Below are positions 22,398 through 34,769 of a DNA stretch of 64,000 nt, piece after piece. Position numbers and translations under genes: made by a program. Under the pieces are notes generated by a model. That model had not been told where the DNA came from, ran no database searches, and saw nothing but the letters and a program-made list of their open reading frames with translations. Source of the stretch: Echinococcus granulosus. Taxonomy: Eukaryota; Platyhelminthes; Cestoda; Cyclophyllidea; Taeniidae. Positions within the stretch are counted from its first letter, which is position 1; each line of letters opens with the position of its first letter. The stretch covers positions 444,705 to 508,704 of the forward strand of contig NW_020170401.1 of NCBI RefSeq assembly GCF_000524195.1, in the 5' to 3' direction.

Positions 22398-25300
22398 CTG
22401 GAGGAAAAAAATGATTAACATATCTTAACCGACTGGATTTAGGAGGCCTAAGCAATTTGTCTATTGCGTCGGAATTCAATACCATTTTCTATTCTTTTCT
22501 TCAGCTTTAAACCATTGAGGATTAGCGGTGCTGGTAAAATAATCAAAAAAGACAGTGACCAACCAACCTTAAAAATAAAACACCTGAACTTCACAATTCT
22601 AGCATTTTGGTAGCACAAATGTAATTTAATAAAAAGGCATTTTTATTACTTCTTGATCAGGGTATTATTCTACCAAATGTCAGCCGCCCTGTCTCTGCAA
22701 GTATGAAAAACCCTGTTTCCCTTTATGTCCCCTTTCCTCATAGGAAGAAACGCACCTGGCATTGTAAAAGACGTTAAAAAATGGGTAACCTGCTTTCCTC
22801 GGTACAGGCAGCCATATGGCCATCATCCTTTCGCCTCCCCTTCCTCCCCCTTCTTTTCCCCATGCACAAAGTGTGAATTTACGAGTCTCCATTACCCCTC
22901 TCAAGTTAGGAAAGATAATTAACCCCTCCCCCTTCCGCCTTTCTGCTAGCAGTAAAAGGGGTTTCCAAACTGCGGGTTGTAGTCTGAACAATTTTTTATG
23001 AAGAATGATGGTGATGATGATGCTCCCCTGATATTGATGCTTCTGGTATTGGGGTAATCATAACAATAATTGTCGGGCAGCAGAGAAAATTATACCACTC
23101 CAACCGGACAGGTAGATAATCTCACCATTTCTGGTTTAGGTTTGAACAGAGTGGCTGGCTATGTGGCTAAGGAGAGGACACCTATCATTAAGACACCGCT
23201 GTGGAATTAAATCTGCTTATTTTTGAGATGGGTGATACTTGTGCCTATTTAAGGTAGGGTTATAAATATTGGGCGGAGGGTTGTCACCCTTTCAACCGCC
23301 GCGTTTCCCTGTTTTCCTTCAACAAACCTAGTAAGGTACACATGTCACGAAAGCTATTTTAACTTAATAAAAAAATAACAGCTTATTTTTGCCTGCTGAA
23401 AAGTGAGGAAGCTCTCACTTTTACTTAATCGGACCATAGCAACCTAACAGGGAATTTAGTCCCCCCACCCCGCTACAGACGATTAAACGAGCAATTAAAG
23501 TGACTTAAGGAAATAAACGTCCTGTGCAGGAGAACTGTGAAAAGCACGTTTGATGCCTAAGGGGAAAGTGAACTATGTCGTGAGTTGATTAATGCCGTAG
23601 GAACTGCATGCGACGCATATACATGCCACCTATACAAGAAAACTAAGGAATAAAACTACTCGAACGGTCATTTAGCAGGCTAAAAAGGGCACCACGCAAG
23701 AGTGTAAACATGTTTTGGCACAATGAGATCAAATAAGTTTGACTAAATCTAATTAGGCCAGTCTGCTATCAAAACCTTAAAAAGAAAACCAAACACCAAA
23801 CCTTATTTGCTAAAAACGGAATTTTAAATATGCGAGTAAGTGTAACATGACAGGGGAAAATTGTGAAATCACCCGTCACATATTTGTGGCACAAGGCTCA
23901 GAGAGGAAAGCTAAACCACTGCATACATGGAGTGGTCTCGACAGCGAATGCTCTATCTAAACTTATTTATTTAAACTTTTTTATAAGCTAATGGAATTCT
24001 GAAATAAAAAAGTGTCATTTTATAAATTCATTTAATTTAAATGCCAAAGAATCTCCCAATAACCGATAAAATACACTTATTCCCCAAATAACATCAATTT
24101 AATTTTTCATGGTGGGCTTTTGCATGTAGAAATTAAGAATTCGACCACATTCGACTGGCTTTAGATTAAATGGAGTTTTTTAGAAGGTAAGAACAGGTCT
24201 TCGTGTTATAGTAAATTAAAAACGTAAAACCAACTCCTAACAAAATTGCTGATTAAAAAGCAAGGACAAAAATACTTATTAGTGTAGAATAATTAATCGC
24301 TATGTACCACTACTGATTTGCATTTGTTAATAAACGATTGGTTAAAAGTACATCTTTTTGTCGGTCAGGAGCTTAGGAACAAGTGGAACTTACGACAGGC
24401 ATCGTGATTCTGCACTAGGATCAACGCGTTAACGCAGTAAAGACACGAGTAATGTCAAGTGCGATAAGGTGTCAATTATTATTCAGTGCTTCAGCTTAAG
24501 CATGGTAAGTTAAACCAATCAGCGTTGAAGCCTCGTTTCCTCGTAGCCAATTGGTGTTCGAGCCGTCGTGTAATGTGTATCCAATCCTTAATTTGCACAG
24601 GCTGACCAATTAAAATCGCCTGCGAGTTTGGAGCACGTGGTGCTAATTTTCTCAACTTGACTAATGTGATGGATTAAAAAATAATGTTTCGTGTTGAAAA
24701 TGAAAGCCATTTGATGTGATTTCAATTTCAAAGCGGAAAATATCGCTGTTGACTGTCAGGCCATGCCGATTCCTTGGCTTAACACCTCCACCCTCGTCAC
24801 ACCTCTGGTAGTCGGTTTTACCGAGTCGAGTTGCAAAGTAGTCAATTAAGTTTTAACTAGGAGAACCGACATAAAATATGGAATGAAATCAATTTCCCTT
24901 TTTAGTAAGGGGTTTATCAGTCCGGTGGTGGTGCCTTTACCAGATCAACGAAACATCTTGAATATGGAGATGAATTTACTCCAAGAATTTCAGGCATTGC
25001 TAATGTTAGAGAATATCCCAAACTCACATCAGAAGCCAAGTTGGCTTCAACTTCTTTAAGTGAGTTGGAATAAATTAAAATTAATAGCTGCGAAAAATGA
25101 ATGCAGATTTAAATTAGATGAAGAATTTGTCAGACAAGTGGATAACGGCCGAGGCGACTCCCAATGTCTTGTAATAATATAAAATTCCTAGTCGTTGATA
25201 GGCAAAAGCTCTCAATATTACCGTCCCAGGAACACGTTTTACTAGTGTTTATAGTAAAAGGCGATTCGTTCTTTACACCACTATCAACCGGGTTGGTGGT

Positions 25301-27689
25301 GGAAGTCCAGCAGTGGGTGCTGAATATCACCTTTTCAATCGACAGAGTACCAGTTTATTCTCTCCCTCTTTTACACGTTTTTTCAAAACGCCCAGTGTAT
25401 TCTAAATTGTTTTCTGGGTGACTTTCTCAAAGAGTGGCTTTTACGTGCATTGAGTTGAGAAGCCTGTCAGAGCGATCCACTAGCTACTCGTCTCATCATT
25501 CCAAGGCACTTGTCACTTTACATCCAAAAGTCTGATTTGAGTATATTTTACAGTAAATGGAACTGCTCATCATGACCTTCTTCAAGAAGGGCAAATAGGA
25601 CTTATAGTTGAGGTCTATCAACTCGAGATGATGCAACGTGGAGGTGTACAAAGGATACATTTCCTTTAGCATATTGCAAAGCTAATGATTCAGTTATGCC
25701 TGCTCTTGGTATTTTTTAAGAAAACGTAGGGCATTAGGCCTTATTTTATCAAACTTACCTGTGAGAAGATCCAGAGTCTTAATTATGAGTGAAAATTGAA
25801 AAATACTCCCTAAACTCCTCCTTCGCAATTTCTTGATGGTACTTTATTAAGTGATGGGAAGGTAAAGCCAGATATGGAGAGAGCTGGATGGGTTTACTAG
25901 GTTTTAGAGACAAAGCATTTCGAAAGGGCAAACCGTCTTCAAATTGGAGAAAGATGATGATTAGTACCAATGGTTATTTTAACAACCGCCACAACTAAGC
26001 GGATCTGGTTGGTCACCTTGTGCTAGATCTTAAATCCATTGGCTGATAGTGCTAATACAATAGGGCCTCGAGCGCCGTCAAGGCATGTCGTCTTCTGCCA
26101 CATTGATGACGTCTTTTTATCATTTATAAGACAGTGGATAAAGTGGGTAGGTAGAACTGTCAAATTAGACAATAATCATTTAGTTCTGCAATCTGATATA
26201 GGCGAATTGGTTGTAAGCTATAGACCCTTCTCCTATATAAGTTAATGGTCTTCGAAATCTCTCGAAGCTGTTTTAAAATCCCGTTTCTTTCTTGCTAACG
26301 GTGATCGGACCCCAATCCCGCCTTGCCGTTTACAACTAAATGTAAAGTCTAAGTCAATCCTTGGGTTAAAACAGTCAAACTTCAGCCCTGTTAATCCTTC
26401 CTACATTTCCTCTACAAAACCAAAAAAAGATCATTCCAACCATGAGAAGCAGACGATTATCTTTCATTTCTTTACTTTATTTTGGGTGGTCTGATTGACT
26501 TTTTCTATAAAAGAAACGCACACACATGTCCCACGTTTAGATTGGCACAAGGGTTTTCCTCATTTTAAGCCGGCTATAGGCAGGCAGACTTGGCATAAAT
26601 ATCTGTGCAGGGGAGGAAAGCAGCCCTTTAATTAAGGTGGGAGCAATTAGAGCAAAAGGTCACCTCGAAATGCAACTTTCCGCGCTAAAGTGGAAAATGA
26701 TTGGGACTGTTTTAGTTATGTCCCTCAATAGTAATTGGTAAGTCGTCTGCGGAGATTGTTTCCCATTTATTTGCCAGAAATTTTATCTAAACACAAATGA
26801 AAATCTGGATAACGCCTCTATTGTCTAGCTGCCCCTATCCCCCTTAAAAACAGCATTTACGAATTGATTAGGACTTGTCAACCACATGGGGTGTCAAGTC
26901 ACGTCTCGTCACCGCGAATAATGCGGAATAATGTGACTTTTAGTCAAAAATTTTGTACATTAGCAACCAAATGAGTCACGGACTGGGGACTTTGGTGTAT
27001 CGAGTTAAGTGCTGCTAGATTTTCCCTTTTTACAGCAAATTATTTCACTAGCCGAATTTTAGTAGCTAAAAAAGACTTACTAGAATCTTGTTTGAATAAA
27101 TTAGATAGGGGTGACGTAACTGTGGCTTGGCAACTGAGCTTACCTCGTGTTCGACAGGTCTGAGGGCAAGCCTAGTACGTACTCATTGGCCCAAACCTCG
27201 CCTTGTCAACGCAACAGCGCTCAAGTTACTCGTTGCTTGAATGTAAGGTCACCTAGTAGTGGATTTTGGTGAAGTCTAACTATAAAGTGGTGTTACCTGT
27301 AATTGGTAGAAAAAAACATTGAAATTTATTAATGGATCGTCAATGCATTTGAAAACCAACAAGCTTCAAAAATCCCTGGTTGTAAAAGGCGCAAATGGAC
27401 AGTGTTGATTTTTATTGCATATTTCGAACAAAGCTGATAAACTGGTGAAGTTAATTTCCTGCTTATAAGCAACTCATGTAAATTACTTGTTTAACGGATT
27501 AATTATTTAAGCAGCCAATCAAGAGCTCCGGGGTTACTAGTCCAATTTGTCGATTTTTAAAGGAGGTATCAACAAGGTCAACTTTTTTGCTTATCGAATA
27601 TTTATGTATTATTTATTTAATTCTTTAGGGATATGTTTAACTGTCGAATTCAATAACGTGTCGCTTAGGCATCTGCCATTTTACCCCCC

Positions 27690-27810
27690 CCCCGATGACT
27701 AGCCTCCGGCCCGCAAAAGCAGTCACCAAGCCCTTCACCACATCGACAGTGCATATTCTGCTCGAGTGATAGGTCTCCTTTCGTCCTCAGGGAAGTCTCG
27801 AGACGCTACA
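27690..27810 (+). repeat. Partial GACGCTACA-family copy
   Basis: It ends GTCCTCAGGGAAGTCTCGAGACGCTACA, nearly the same as the young repeats at 31.5 and 53.4 kb, and has TGCATATTCTGCTCGAGTG upstream of that. The 5' part is cut off by or merges into a C10 run. Only the last ~60 bp are well conserved. Confidence 0.65.
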
Positions 27811-29239
27811 TTTAGCCAGTTATTTTCTGAAATTTTGTCGAGTTTAACAGAATATATTTAACACCCAGAGGACTTTATTGTCGCCCTACAGAAAATCTAG
27901 TCAATGAAACGATTAATAATTACTTGAAAGTAGATGTGGTCTAAGATAGTCGTAGAAGCTAGAATAGCTACATGCCCTATCACTTTTACATAAATAGACT
28001 TGGGAACCAATTTTTCTCAGCATAAATGTGTCAGCTTTAGGCGTATTGAAACCCGGGTGAGGAATCAGGAGCCAAAGCTAGTGAAGTACCAGAATTTAGA
28101 CACTAATTTGACGCGATTACCAACGCAATCGTGGTAATTTGGACTGACTACCCACATGACTGATAGCGAGAAAAAAGTTTGACAATCTTTCTCAACACCC
28201 TCGATGCCATCGTCACTTATGTGTGACGACTCTACTTAATTACCCCACCTTCACGTAGAAGTAGCACATTTGATAAAAAGGAACAAATTAAGTCAGAAAA
28301 AAAATAAAACAAACAGCTCATGCCACACAAAATAAGTGAGTGGGATATAACAGTGGGTTAGCAACTAATTCGACTTCAAGCCACGTCCATTTGAGGTCAT
28401 TAACCGTGACAACTAAATGATTCACCCCTATGGCCTCACTATGGTCTCACCAAACTTTAATCTGTAGTACCATCAAAATCAGAATTCCTTAGACCACTTT
28501 AGCAATCTATTTTGACGAAAATCCCGCCAATTGCTTGTCCCCCAAGATTGATAATCGAAGAAAAGCAGCAATTATGAACCAAATTTAACAGCACTTTTTT
28601 TAAACTCTAAGCAAATAAGATTTTTTGGTGAAGCAGATGCTACTTGCTTCTGGAATGGGATGTTCTGCTTGTATAACTCCCTACAAGAACCATTAAATTC
28701 GAGATTGCATCTGTAATTCGGTTCGATAATTTATTAATTTCTCAGACCTTTAACTGTCAATGTCAATGAGTACGACTTGATTTTCATTGCATCTGCCATA
28801 AGCATTAATTAAACAAAAACCTTTATTTTATAAAGATAAGCACGCAGATAATTAGAATCAAGGGGGACTGGCTTGAGTGATGAAACAACGGGATAACACC
28901 CACACCAAATGTCGAAGGGATAGGGGGCTAACAAACGGCTGTCACATGGCAAGCATTAAAAGGTGACAATGAGCTCTGGAGGCTGTCAATTTAGTCTTCA
29001 CACCTCTCACGCGTATTTTTAAAACACGCGGCGCCAGTCAATGCAGTAACTGACTTGCGGTCCGACATTTTGGGTGTCCTCAAGCAACCCACTGAATACC
29101 CACCTTTACAATACTTGGGGCTCCACATTTCATTTTATCTGTGTGTACTTATAGCACCCTTCACCCTACTGACTAAACAATTGATACGATACAATCTTTG
29201 GTGTGAAAGATTAATTGCATTTCCTTAATTATTTGTTTA

Positions 29240-29419
29240 ACTCTTCGCTGTGGTTTCGCGGGCACTTGATTCTCCGTCTTTGTACTTCCACTGGGCAACA
29301 TGGTCTCCGGACCGTGTCAGTACGCCCCATTCGCCTCCCCCTCCAGCCTTTCTATACGCCGGCAATGTGTATTGTGTCTTCTTCCGTATTCAGGGAAGTT
29401 TTGGGGGGCTGTAAAACCT
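29240..29419 (+). repeat. Diverged GACGCTACA-family copy
   Basis: It contains GTACTTCCACTGGGCAACATGGTCTCC, CTCCAGCCTTTCTATACGCCGGCAATGTG and TTGTGTCTTCTTCCGTATTCAGGGAAG. It aligns with 15985-16150 over its length and with the young copies over the last ~60 bp, then loses the terminal GACGCTACA to mutation. Confidence 0.55.
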
Positions 29420-31356
29420 ATCACTGGGAAACAGCCAGCATAAGTTAGTCAGTTACCGGGAGGTAGTAGCTACTCCTACAGAAGGATAACGCAAGGCCTC
29501 ATATAACGCAATTTGGGATGATATGGAGGAGACACGGTCCCATCCTATTATTTGGCAATCAAATGGTCAACTGCAAATTGAAACAGACATTTAGAAATTT
29601 GAAATTGGAATGGGGTTGGGTTGAGCTAGGTGTCTTCCTCCCTGAAGTAAAATGGTGTGTGTAAGTAAGTTATTCCTGGTAGTAAGGGAAGAGTAACTGA
29701 AATAAGAGATAAAAAGCGGTCTCAGAGGCATGACTGATCTGTAATATACTGGTCATAATTTTGCAGCCCTTCGCTAGTCGATGATAGCGTGAGGTGTCGC
29801 TGATGTCTCCCAAGCTATTAGCCTTCTAGGCCTTCTGTATGCCCATTATAATTTTTACTTTTAAGCTAATAAGTTCATACCACCTTCATGGGTAAACGGA
29901 GCACCTTGAATTGCGCCCAAAAGCTCTCGCCCATTGCTAGGATGCATCCAAGAAGGCTTACATTTAAATGGATCACTTGGGTGCTATGATTGGAGTGCAT
30001 CATCTTTGAATGGTTTAGTCTGCGAAGACTCCAACTTCTCAAGTGAGTGAAAAACCGTCATTGAGGTTGTTCTTCCAGTTCTTTAACAGTATTTAATGCT
30101 TTAAACAGCTTTTTTTAAGAAATACGATTTGGATACGGGAATGTGCTTGATGTAGGGCATCGCCTGGCTTGCAGCCCTCCTCACTAAATAAGCCCCACCA
30201 AACTCATCAAGACCTACTAGATGTATTGAAACCATCAATTACACGGTTTTCAATCACGAAGTTGGAAACGAGAGAATGGGAATGGGTAGGTGAGGAGGGA
30301 GATAGCGAACAAAGACCTACAGTGAGATGGTGGTGGAAGATGAGATTAGGTGACCAAGTGCTACCTGTCAAGAGGTTGAATTGGTTTGGGTTCAATTTTC
30401 TTTACTTTTTAAAAGAAATTATTTTATTTTCTAAAGAAAAAAATCTCAACATAGTGTTTTGTGGATGAATGATGTCTTAGAAGTGCGGGTTGGGTAATTA
30501 GTGAATCATGCAGAGACAACAACCGATATTTTCTTGCTTAACTTTGAAATATTACCAAAACCCTCCATCACATACCACTTAGCGCCCAATGTAAAATTCA
30601 TGTCTCATTTCTATTATCTATCTGGAGAAAGTGAAGAGTAAGTTGGTGATCCTAAACAGGAGTCCTTGCATCCCTTACGGTAATCACTAATGAAAGTTGC
30701 CCTTGCTATGCAGATTGTAAATACTTTTAACCAAAAGCGGCATGTAATTCACCTTCACGATCAAGAATAAGGATTCACCCTGGGTATCATGCATCTTCTT
30801 TGGGTGCATCATCTCTAAAGTAGCATTTTTTAACCATGTCTGGAAGGTAAGATTGGTTAACTCACCGTTCTCATTTCATCTACAATTCTGTTAAGAAATT
30901 AGCATTTACAGCTTTGGTACAGGGAAGAGTGGGAGTACCACATCGGTGGATTGACATGGTAGCCTACTTCTGACACATGGCTTGTGTCCTTACAGCTACA
31001 ATACCCCAAGCCGGCTGCTCTTCTTGAAAGTGGATATGCAATGCCCTTCCAAAGCAAAGCCTTTGGAACGAGTGTTCAGGTGTTTAGTTATTAGGAAAAC
31101 TAGAAGAAATAATTGTGCTGGCATTTTAAAAGTTGGTAGTCATTTGGGGCCTCTATATTGTGATGCAATAAATAATTAAATTACTACAATTACGATAATA
31201 ATGAGTACCTTCCACATAAATAGGGCATACTTAAACGGCCTCTGATTTTAGGTTCTAGAATTTGCTGTTACAAATTCTCTAATGTGACAACCTAGTGGAA
31301 ACGGAGGGATAAGAATTGACCCTGGTAGTCACATGCTGAATAAAGGGCCTGACTAC

Positions 31357-31550
31357 TGTAATACGATGGTGGTTTATCCCTTGGTATTGGTGAGGCACCA
31401 CTTTTGTACTTTGAATTAGCCCCCTTGTATTTCGCTGGGTGGGCTGGCCTTTCGGGCCATGCCAATAGCCCAAACACCTTCTCCGTGCTGAATATATTTT
31501 GTCCGAGTATTTTGTCTTCTTTCGTCTTCAGGGAGTCTCGGGACGCTACA
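31357..31550 (+). mobile_element. Solo-LTR-like repeat, copy A (194 bp)
   Basis: It begins TGTAATACGATGGTGGTTTATCCC and ends GGAGTCTCGGGACGCTACA, so it has the TG...CA ends usual for retrotransposon LTRs. Inside it has GCCCCCTTGTATTTCGCTGGGTGGGC and a TATA-like AATATATTTTG. It is nearly identical to copies at 31868 and 53231. Flanks CTAC/CCAC could be a mutated 4-bp duplication. Copy B follows in the same orientation after 317 bp, which recalls a TRIM (LTR, short middle, LTR), but the middle shows no tRNA primer site or purine tract. Confidence 0.65.
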
Positions 31551-31867
31551 CCACCGCCTCATAAATCGAATATTAAAAGTGAGGTGTAACGAAAAGAAAA
31601 ATAAAGAACCATAATATAAATAGCCAATTGAAGGAAAAGGGAAAAGCAGTATAAACAATGAAATAAAACATGTGGGTGGTGTTGTTTAAATGGCCTAGGG
31701 AAAAGGTTAAATATTGAAAAGCAAAATTTAAAGCTTGACAACTGAGTTTAGAAACAAAACTCCATTTTTTACTCTGATTGGACTAAATTTTTACCACAGC
31801 TTTGGTTTTTTGCTTTGTTTAGATCAGGTTGTTGAAAAATTTTTTGGTTTTAGCAAACAGGATACTG

Positions 31868-32065
31868 TGTAATACGATAGTGGTTTATCCCTCGGTTCTG
31901 GTGAGGCGCCACTTTTGTACATAGATTTAGCCCCCTTGTACCTCGCTGTGTGGGCTGGCCTTGTGGGCCATGCCAATAGCGCAGGCACCTTCTCCGTGCT
32001 AAAAATATATATTTTGTACGAGTATTGTGTCTTCTTTCGCCTTCAGGGGGCCACGGGACGCTACA
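31868..32065 (+). mobile_element. Solo-LTR-like repeat, copy B (198 bp)
   Basis: Same family as copy A, from TGTAATACGATAGTGG to GGGACGCTACA. It is flanked by ACTG on both sides, a plausible 4-bp target-site duplication, which suggests an independent solo insertion and not the 3' end of a TRIM with copy A. It ends about 245 bp upstream of the SNRPF start codon on the same strand and carries a TATA-like AAATATATATTTTG. Confidence 0.65.
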
Positions 32066-32256
32066 ACTGTTTGGTTAAAAAAAAGCTTAAGGGGAACGTG
32101 CTTCATTCAGTAAGTGCTACTAAAAACATATTGCCTCACTTTTAAATTTAAAATTAAATAAAACTTTGTATTTGACTTTAAATTTTTTCCGGATTTAGTT
32201 TCACACGTTGCTTAAATCTTGTTTTGTTTTAATCTGCTTTCCGCAAAGGGCTCTGA

Positions 32257-32261
32257 CCAAT
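32257..32261 (+). promoter_or_regulatory. Possible CCAAT box of SNRPF
   Basis: CTGACCAATCGG lies about 50 bp before the start codon of an intronless housekeeping gene in a locally GC-richer stretch. The CCAAT core and CGG flank fit an NF-Y site, but the distance to any transcription start is unknown. Confidence 0.35.
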
Positions 32262-32309
32262 CGGGGGCCAGGTGCGCAGATTTGATATTTGCGCTACACC
32301 TCTGCAAAC

Positions 32310-32561
32310 ATGGTGCCTCTCACGCCGAAGCCCTTTTTGAGCAGTATAACTGGCAAGAAAGTAATCGTAAAACTTAAATGGGGCATGGAGTACAAAGGAT
32401 ATTTGGTCGCTGTGGATCGCTATATGAATCTTCAGCTCCATAGTACCGATGAGTATATCGACAACTGCTTTACCGGAAGCCTGGGAGAAGTGTTGATTCG
32501 CTGTAACAACGTTCTCTACATCAGAGAATGCGAAGACGATTCAAAAACCGATATGGAGTAA
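32310..32561 (+). CDS. SNRPF: Small nuclear ribonucleoprotein F (Sm F)
   Basis: Sm F is one of seven Sm proteins that ring the U-rich Sm site of U1, U2, U4 and U5 snRNAs in the spliceosome. The 83-residue protein is close to the family length (86 in human) and complete in one exon. It has the Sm1 motif ([22 protein letters not shown], residues about 17-38), with W-G-M-E-Y-K-G diagnostic of F, then YMNLQL. Sm2 is [17 protein letters not shown] (about 60-76). A short acidic tail follows. The start is the ATG in AAACATGGTG; in-frame codons upstream lack an ATG. The poly(A) signal is at 32627. The lack of introns beside intron-rich neighbours could mean an old retrocopy or simple intron loss; the frame is intact and strongly conserved. 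Confidence 0.97.
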   Translation: MVPLTPKPFLSSITGKKVIVKLKWGMEYKGYLVAVDRYMNLQLHSTDEYIDNCFTGSLGEVLIRCNNVLYIRECEDDSKTDME

Positions 32562-32626
32562 CATCTCCTTAGTACTGCTTTTCGTATGCGTCTGTATATA
32601 ATGCTCGATTGTGTGGCCTTCTATAC

Positions 32627-32632
32627 AATAAA
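32627..32632 (+). terminator. Polyadenylation signal of SNRPF
   Basis: AATAAA in CTATACAATAAATAC, 65 nt after the stop codon, followed by TGCAAATAACTTTT. The distance is typical for a short 3' UTR. Confidence 0.65.
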
Positions 32633-34346
32633 TACAAACTTTGCAAATAACTTTTATGAATCATGAACATCTTCGAGGCAAGTGTTTTGTTTCGTTGTTC
32701 GAGGTTTGGGGATGTTCGGTTAACAGTGAGTCCAAGACTTGCATTGATTGATTGAGGTGGTAGATCCGTTATTTCTGGTGTCCGTTTTGGTTCTCTTGCT
32801 TTTTTGGTTCACTTGCATTAGTATCGATGGGGTGATTACGAGCCAAAGTTGTACCAGCATTTGTAGTTAATATGATGTATGTAGTTCCCTGACTTAATCG
32901 TGTGACACGTTGTTTAGGTTGTTCTCACATTAATACGTTCAGTTGATAATCCCTGGTCTTCCCTTAATGTGGATGTTAGTTCTGTTACTCATGGGTTGTG
33001 GAGTTAATTAAGTGGTCGACTGTGAATGAGTGGCCGGAAATTTACAAGTTCCGATAATCACTGTTCATTAAACTCCGTCTAGGACTCGTGGCTTGACGTC
33101 GTGTAATGTCTTCGCGTCGCTTGGTTGGTTTATTTTCCTTTGCATAAATGCCACAGGAGATGGATTGAATTCATTCAGTGAATTAAACATCGTGTTAAAG
33201 CATGTGTGTGACTGTGATGTCATCGTGGCTACTTGTTAATGGTTAGTATCAGCGAATACCATTAATTTGTCCAATGCTTCAAGTGGCCCTATGAGGAAAA
33301 GGAGCCTGTCTTCGAAACGTTAGGATGATGAGGTCCTGCCCCTAGAACCTAACTGCTCATGCTCTTGTTGTTCAGCTTGATCAGATCGTGACTCGTCCTG
33401 AGCCAGTCTTGTCACCGATGACTTTCTGTTTGGTGGATGAGGGTTTTCGACGTTGACTAAAGATCAAGTGCTAGGGTGGGATTCTCGGTGGAACATCGGC
33501 GGCTGCTTCAGACTCCAACTAGCTTTACTACAGTAGCCATTAGGAGTGAGGTTCCGCGTATATCAGCATAGATATCTTGAGCTGAGGTTGTTGCGCCCCG
33601 CATCGCGAAAATCACCATCCACCACCGATTCCTTCAGTAAATTTTCCTTTTATTGGATGAAACGACAGACCGGACCGAATCCCCTCCTGCTCGAGGTGAG
33701 CGACCTCCAGGGCTTCACACTCAGAGCATTCAAACCGGCAGAACAACGATGGACCCACCATCAGCATCACCCGAATACCTGAAAGATTAGGCGGCGACCC
33801 AGATGTTCCTTTTAGTCAATAATGGCCGGAACTGTCCCATACCAAGAGAATTACGGACGAATATCCGAGGGCACTGACATAGCAAACAAGGCAAACGAAC
33901 AAATTTAAACCTAACTAAACAGACTCTCGGAAGTTCTGCCTAACATCGGTACTTTCAACCACATCTTTCCGTAACCCGACTCCGATCAGTGGCGACACTC
34001 GGATGTCAGCCGCATTTAAACGGACAGAGCCACATAAATTACGCAAATATCCCCAATTTTCACAACTTCCTCCCTTCAAATGAAAAGACGAAAACGTAAA
34101 GAACTCTCTAAAAGAGAAAAGGCAGATCGAAGATATTGCACAATGAAGGGGTAGAGAGAAATGAGACACAGAGAGAGAAATAGAGACCAGGGTAGAGAGG
34201 GAAAAGACAGTGCTATTCTTCCATTTTCTCGATGATGTTGCGCTTCAGGATTGTCACGGGGAGATATATCGGGCGCCGGCGATCACATATATGCATGTTA
34301 CTGACCGCAAATAAGTAGGTGTGCTATCATGATCACTATTTACACG
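32633..34346. other. Convergent intergenic region between SNRPF and SH2B
   Basis: No gene is recognised. The right part should include the SH2B 3' UTR; an AATAAA on the minus strand lies at 33654-33649, about 690 nt after the SH2B stop. GTCTTCGAAACGTTAGGATGATG near 33310 resembles text common in animal retroelement ends, but no element boundaries can be read. Confidence 0.35.
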
Positions 34347-34769
34347 TCACATGAGGATGTACTGGTTCTGCACAGCCCGCGTGGCCACACTGGCAGCCAC
34401 TGACGCGACGTCCGAGCAGACAGTGTTGATGCTGGCGCGGACGGAGCCACGACAGAAAACGAGACGTGGCCACTGAGGGCCACAGAGACGGCCAGCATTA
34501 GCCGCACGACGCGTGTTCACCACATAGGCTGATAGTGTGACGGGTGGAGGGGCCGTATCGACAGTGGGTTTCGCGTCGCCCGCTGAGGAGGAATGGGGTA
34601 GTGGAGTTGGGTGTTGCTGCTGCTGTTGCTGAGACTGAGTAGTGGAGGACGGGGGATGTTCCAGAGGGATGGGCTCCTGATGAAAGTGTTCCAACATCTC
34701 GCAGATGGAGGCAAAGGGAAGGTGTTGAACTTGACATTGACCGTCGGGGCTGAGAGTCATTCGTAGATG
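34347..34769 (-). CDS. SH2B: SH2B terminal exon (second half of SH2, C-terminal tail)
   Basis: The acceptor TTTTATCTTCTCTAG precedes 34769. It continues KAK with [19 protein letters not shown], then [17 protein letters not shown], the diagnostic second half of an SH2B SH2 domain. A Gln/Pro/Ser stretch of about 40 residues interrupts before VTLSAYVVN, which corresponds to the closing VVLVSYV of vertebrate SH2B. The tail ends AVQNQYILM and lacks the conserved vertebrate C-terminal tyrosine motif as far as I can judge. Confidence 0.9.
   Translation of the reverse strand, partial: HLRMTLSPDGQCQVQHLPFASICEMLEHFHQEPIPLEHPPSSTTQSQQQQQQHPTPLPHSSSAGDAKPTVDTAPPPVTLSAYVVNTRRAANAGRLCGPQWPRLVFCRGSVRASINTVCSDVASVAASVATRAVQNQYILM

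Larger units (their letters stand above)
22398..31356. other. Probable 5' intron(s)/regulatory region of the Sp-like gene
   Basis: No exon is recognised in these 9 kb. The acceptor at 22398 requires at least one exon upstream on the minus strand, so part of this is intron. Two partial repeat copies (27690-27810 and 29240-29419) and a 10-base C run at 27684-27693 are present. The rest is AT-rich (taa/ttaatt-rich) with no long open frames, which would suit non-coding regulatory DNA, but I can name no specific element. Confidence 0.35.

Noticed and set aside
31357..32065. Copies A and B as one intact TRIM element
   Set aside because: The 317-bp middle has no tRNA-complementary primer site after copy A and no purine tract before copy B. 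Copy B has its own ACTG flanks, so two solo insertions are simpler.
33270..33330. Hammerhead-ribozyme-like text (TATGAGG ... TTCGAAACG)
   Set aside because: The CUGAUGA core is broken (CTATGAG), the intervening stem does not pair convincingly, and no third stem with a cleavage site can be drawn.
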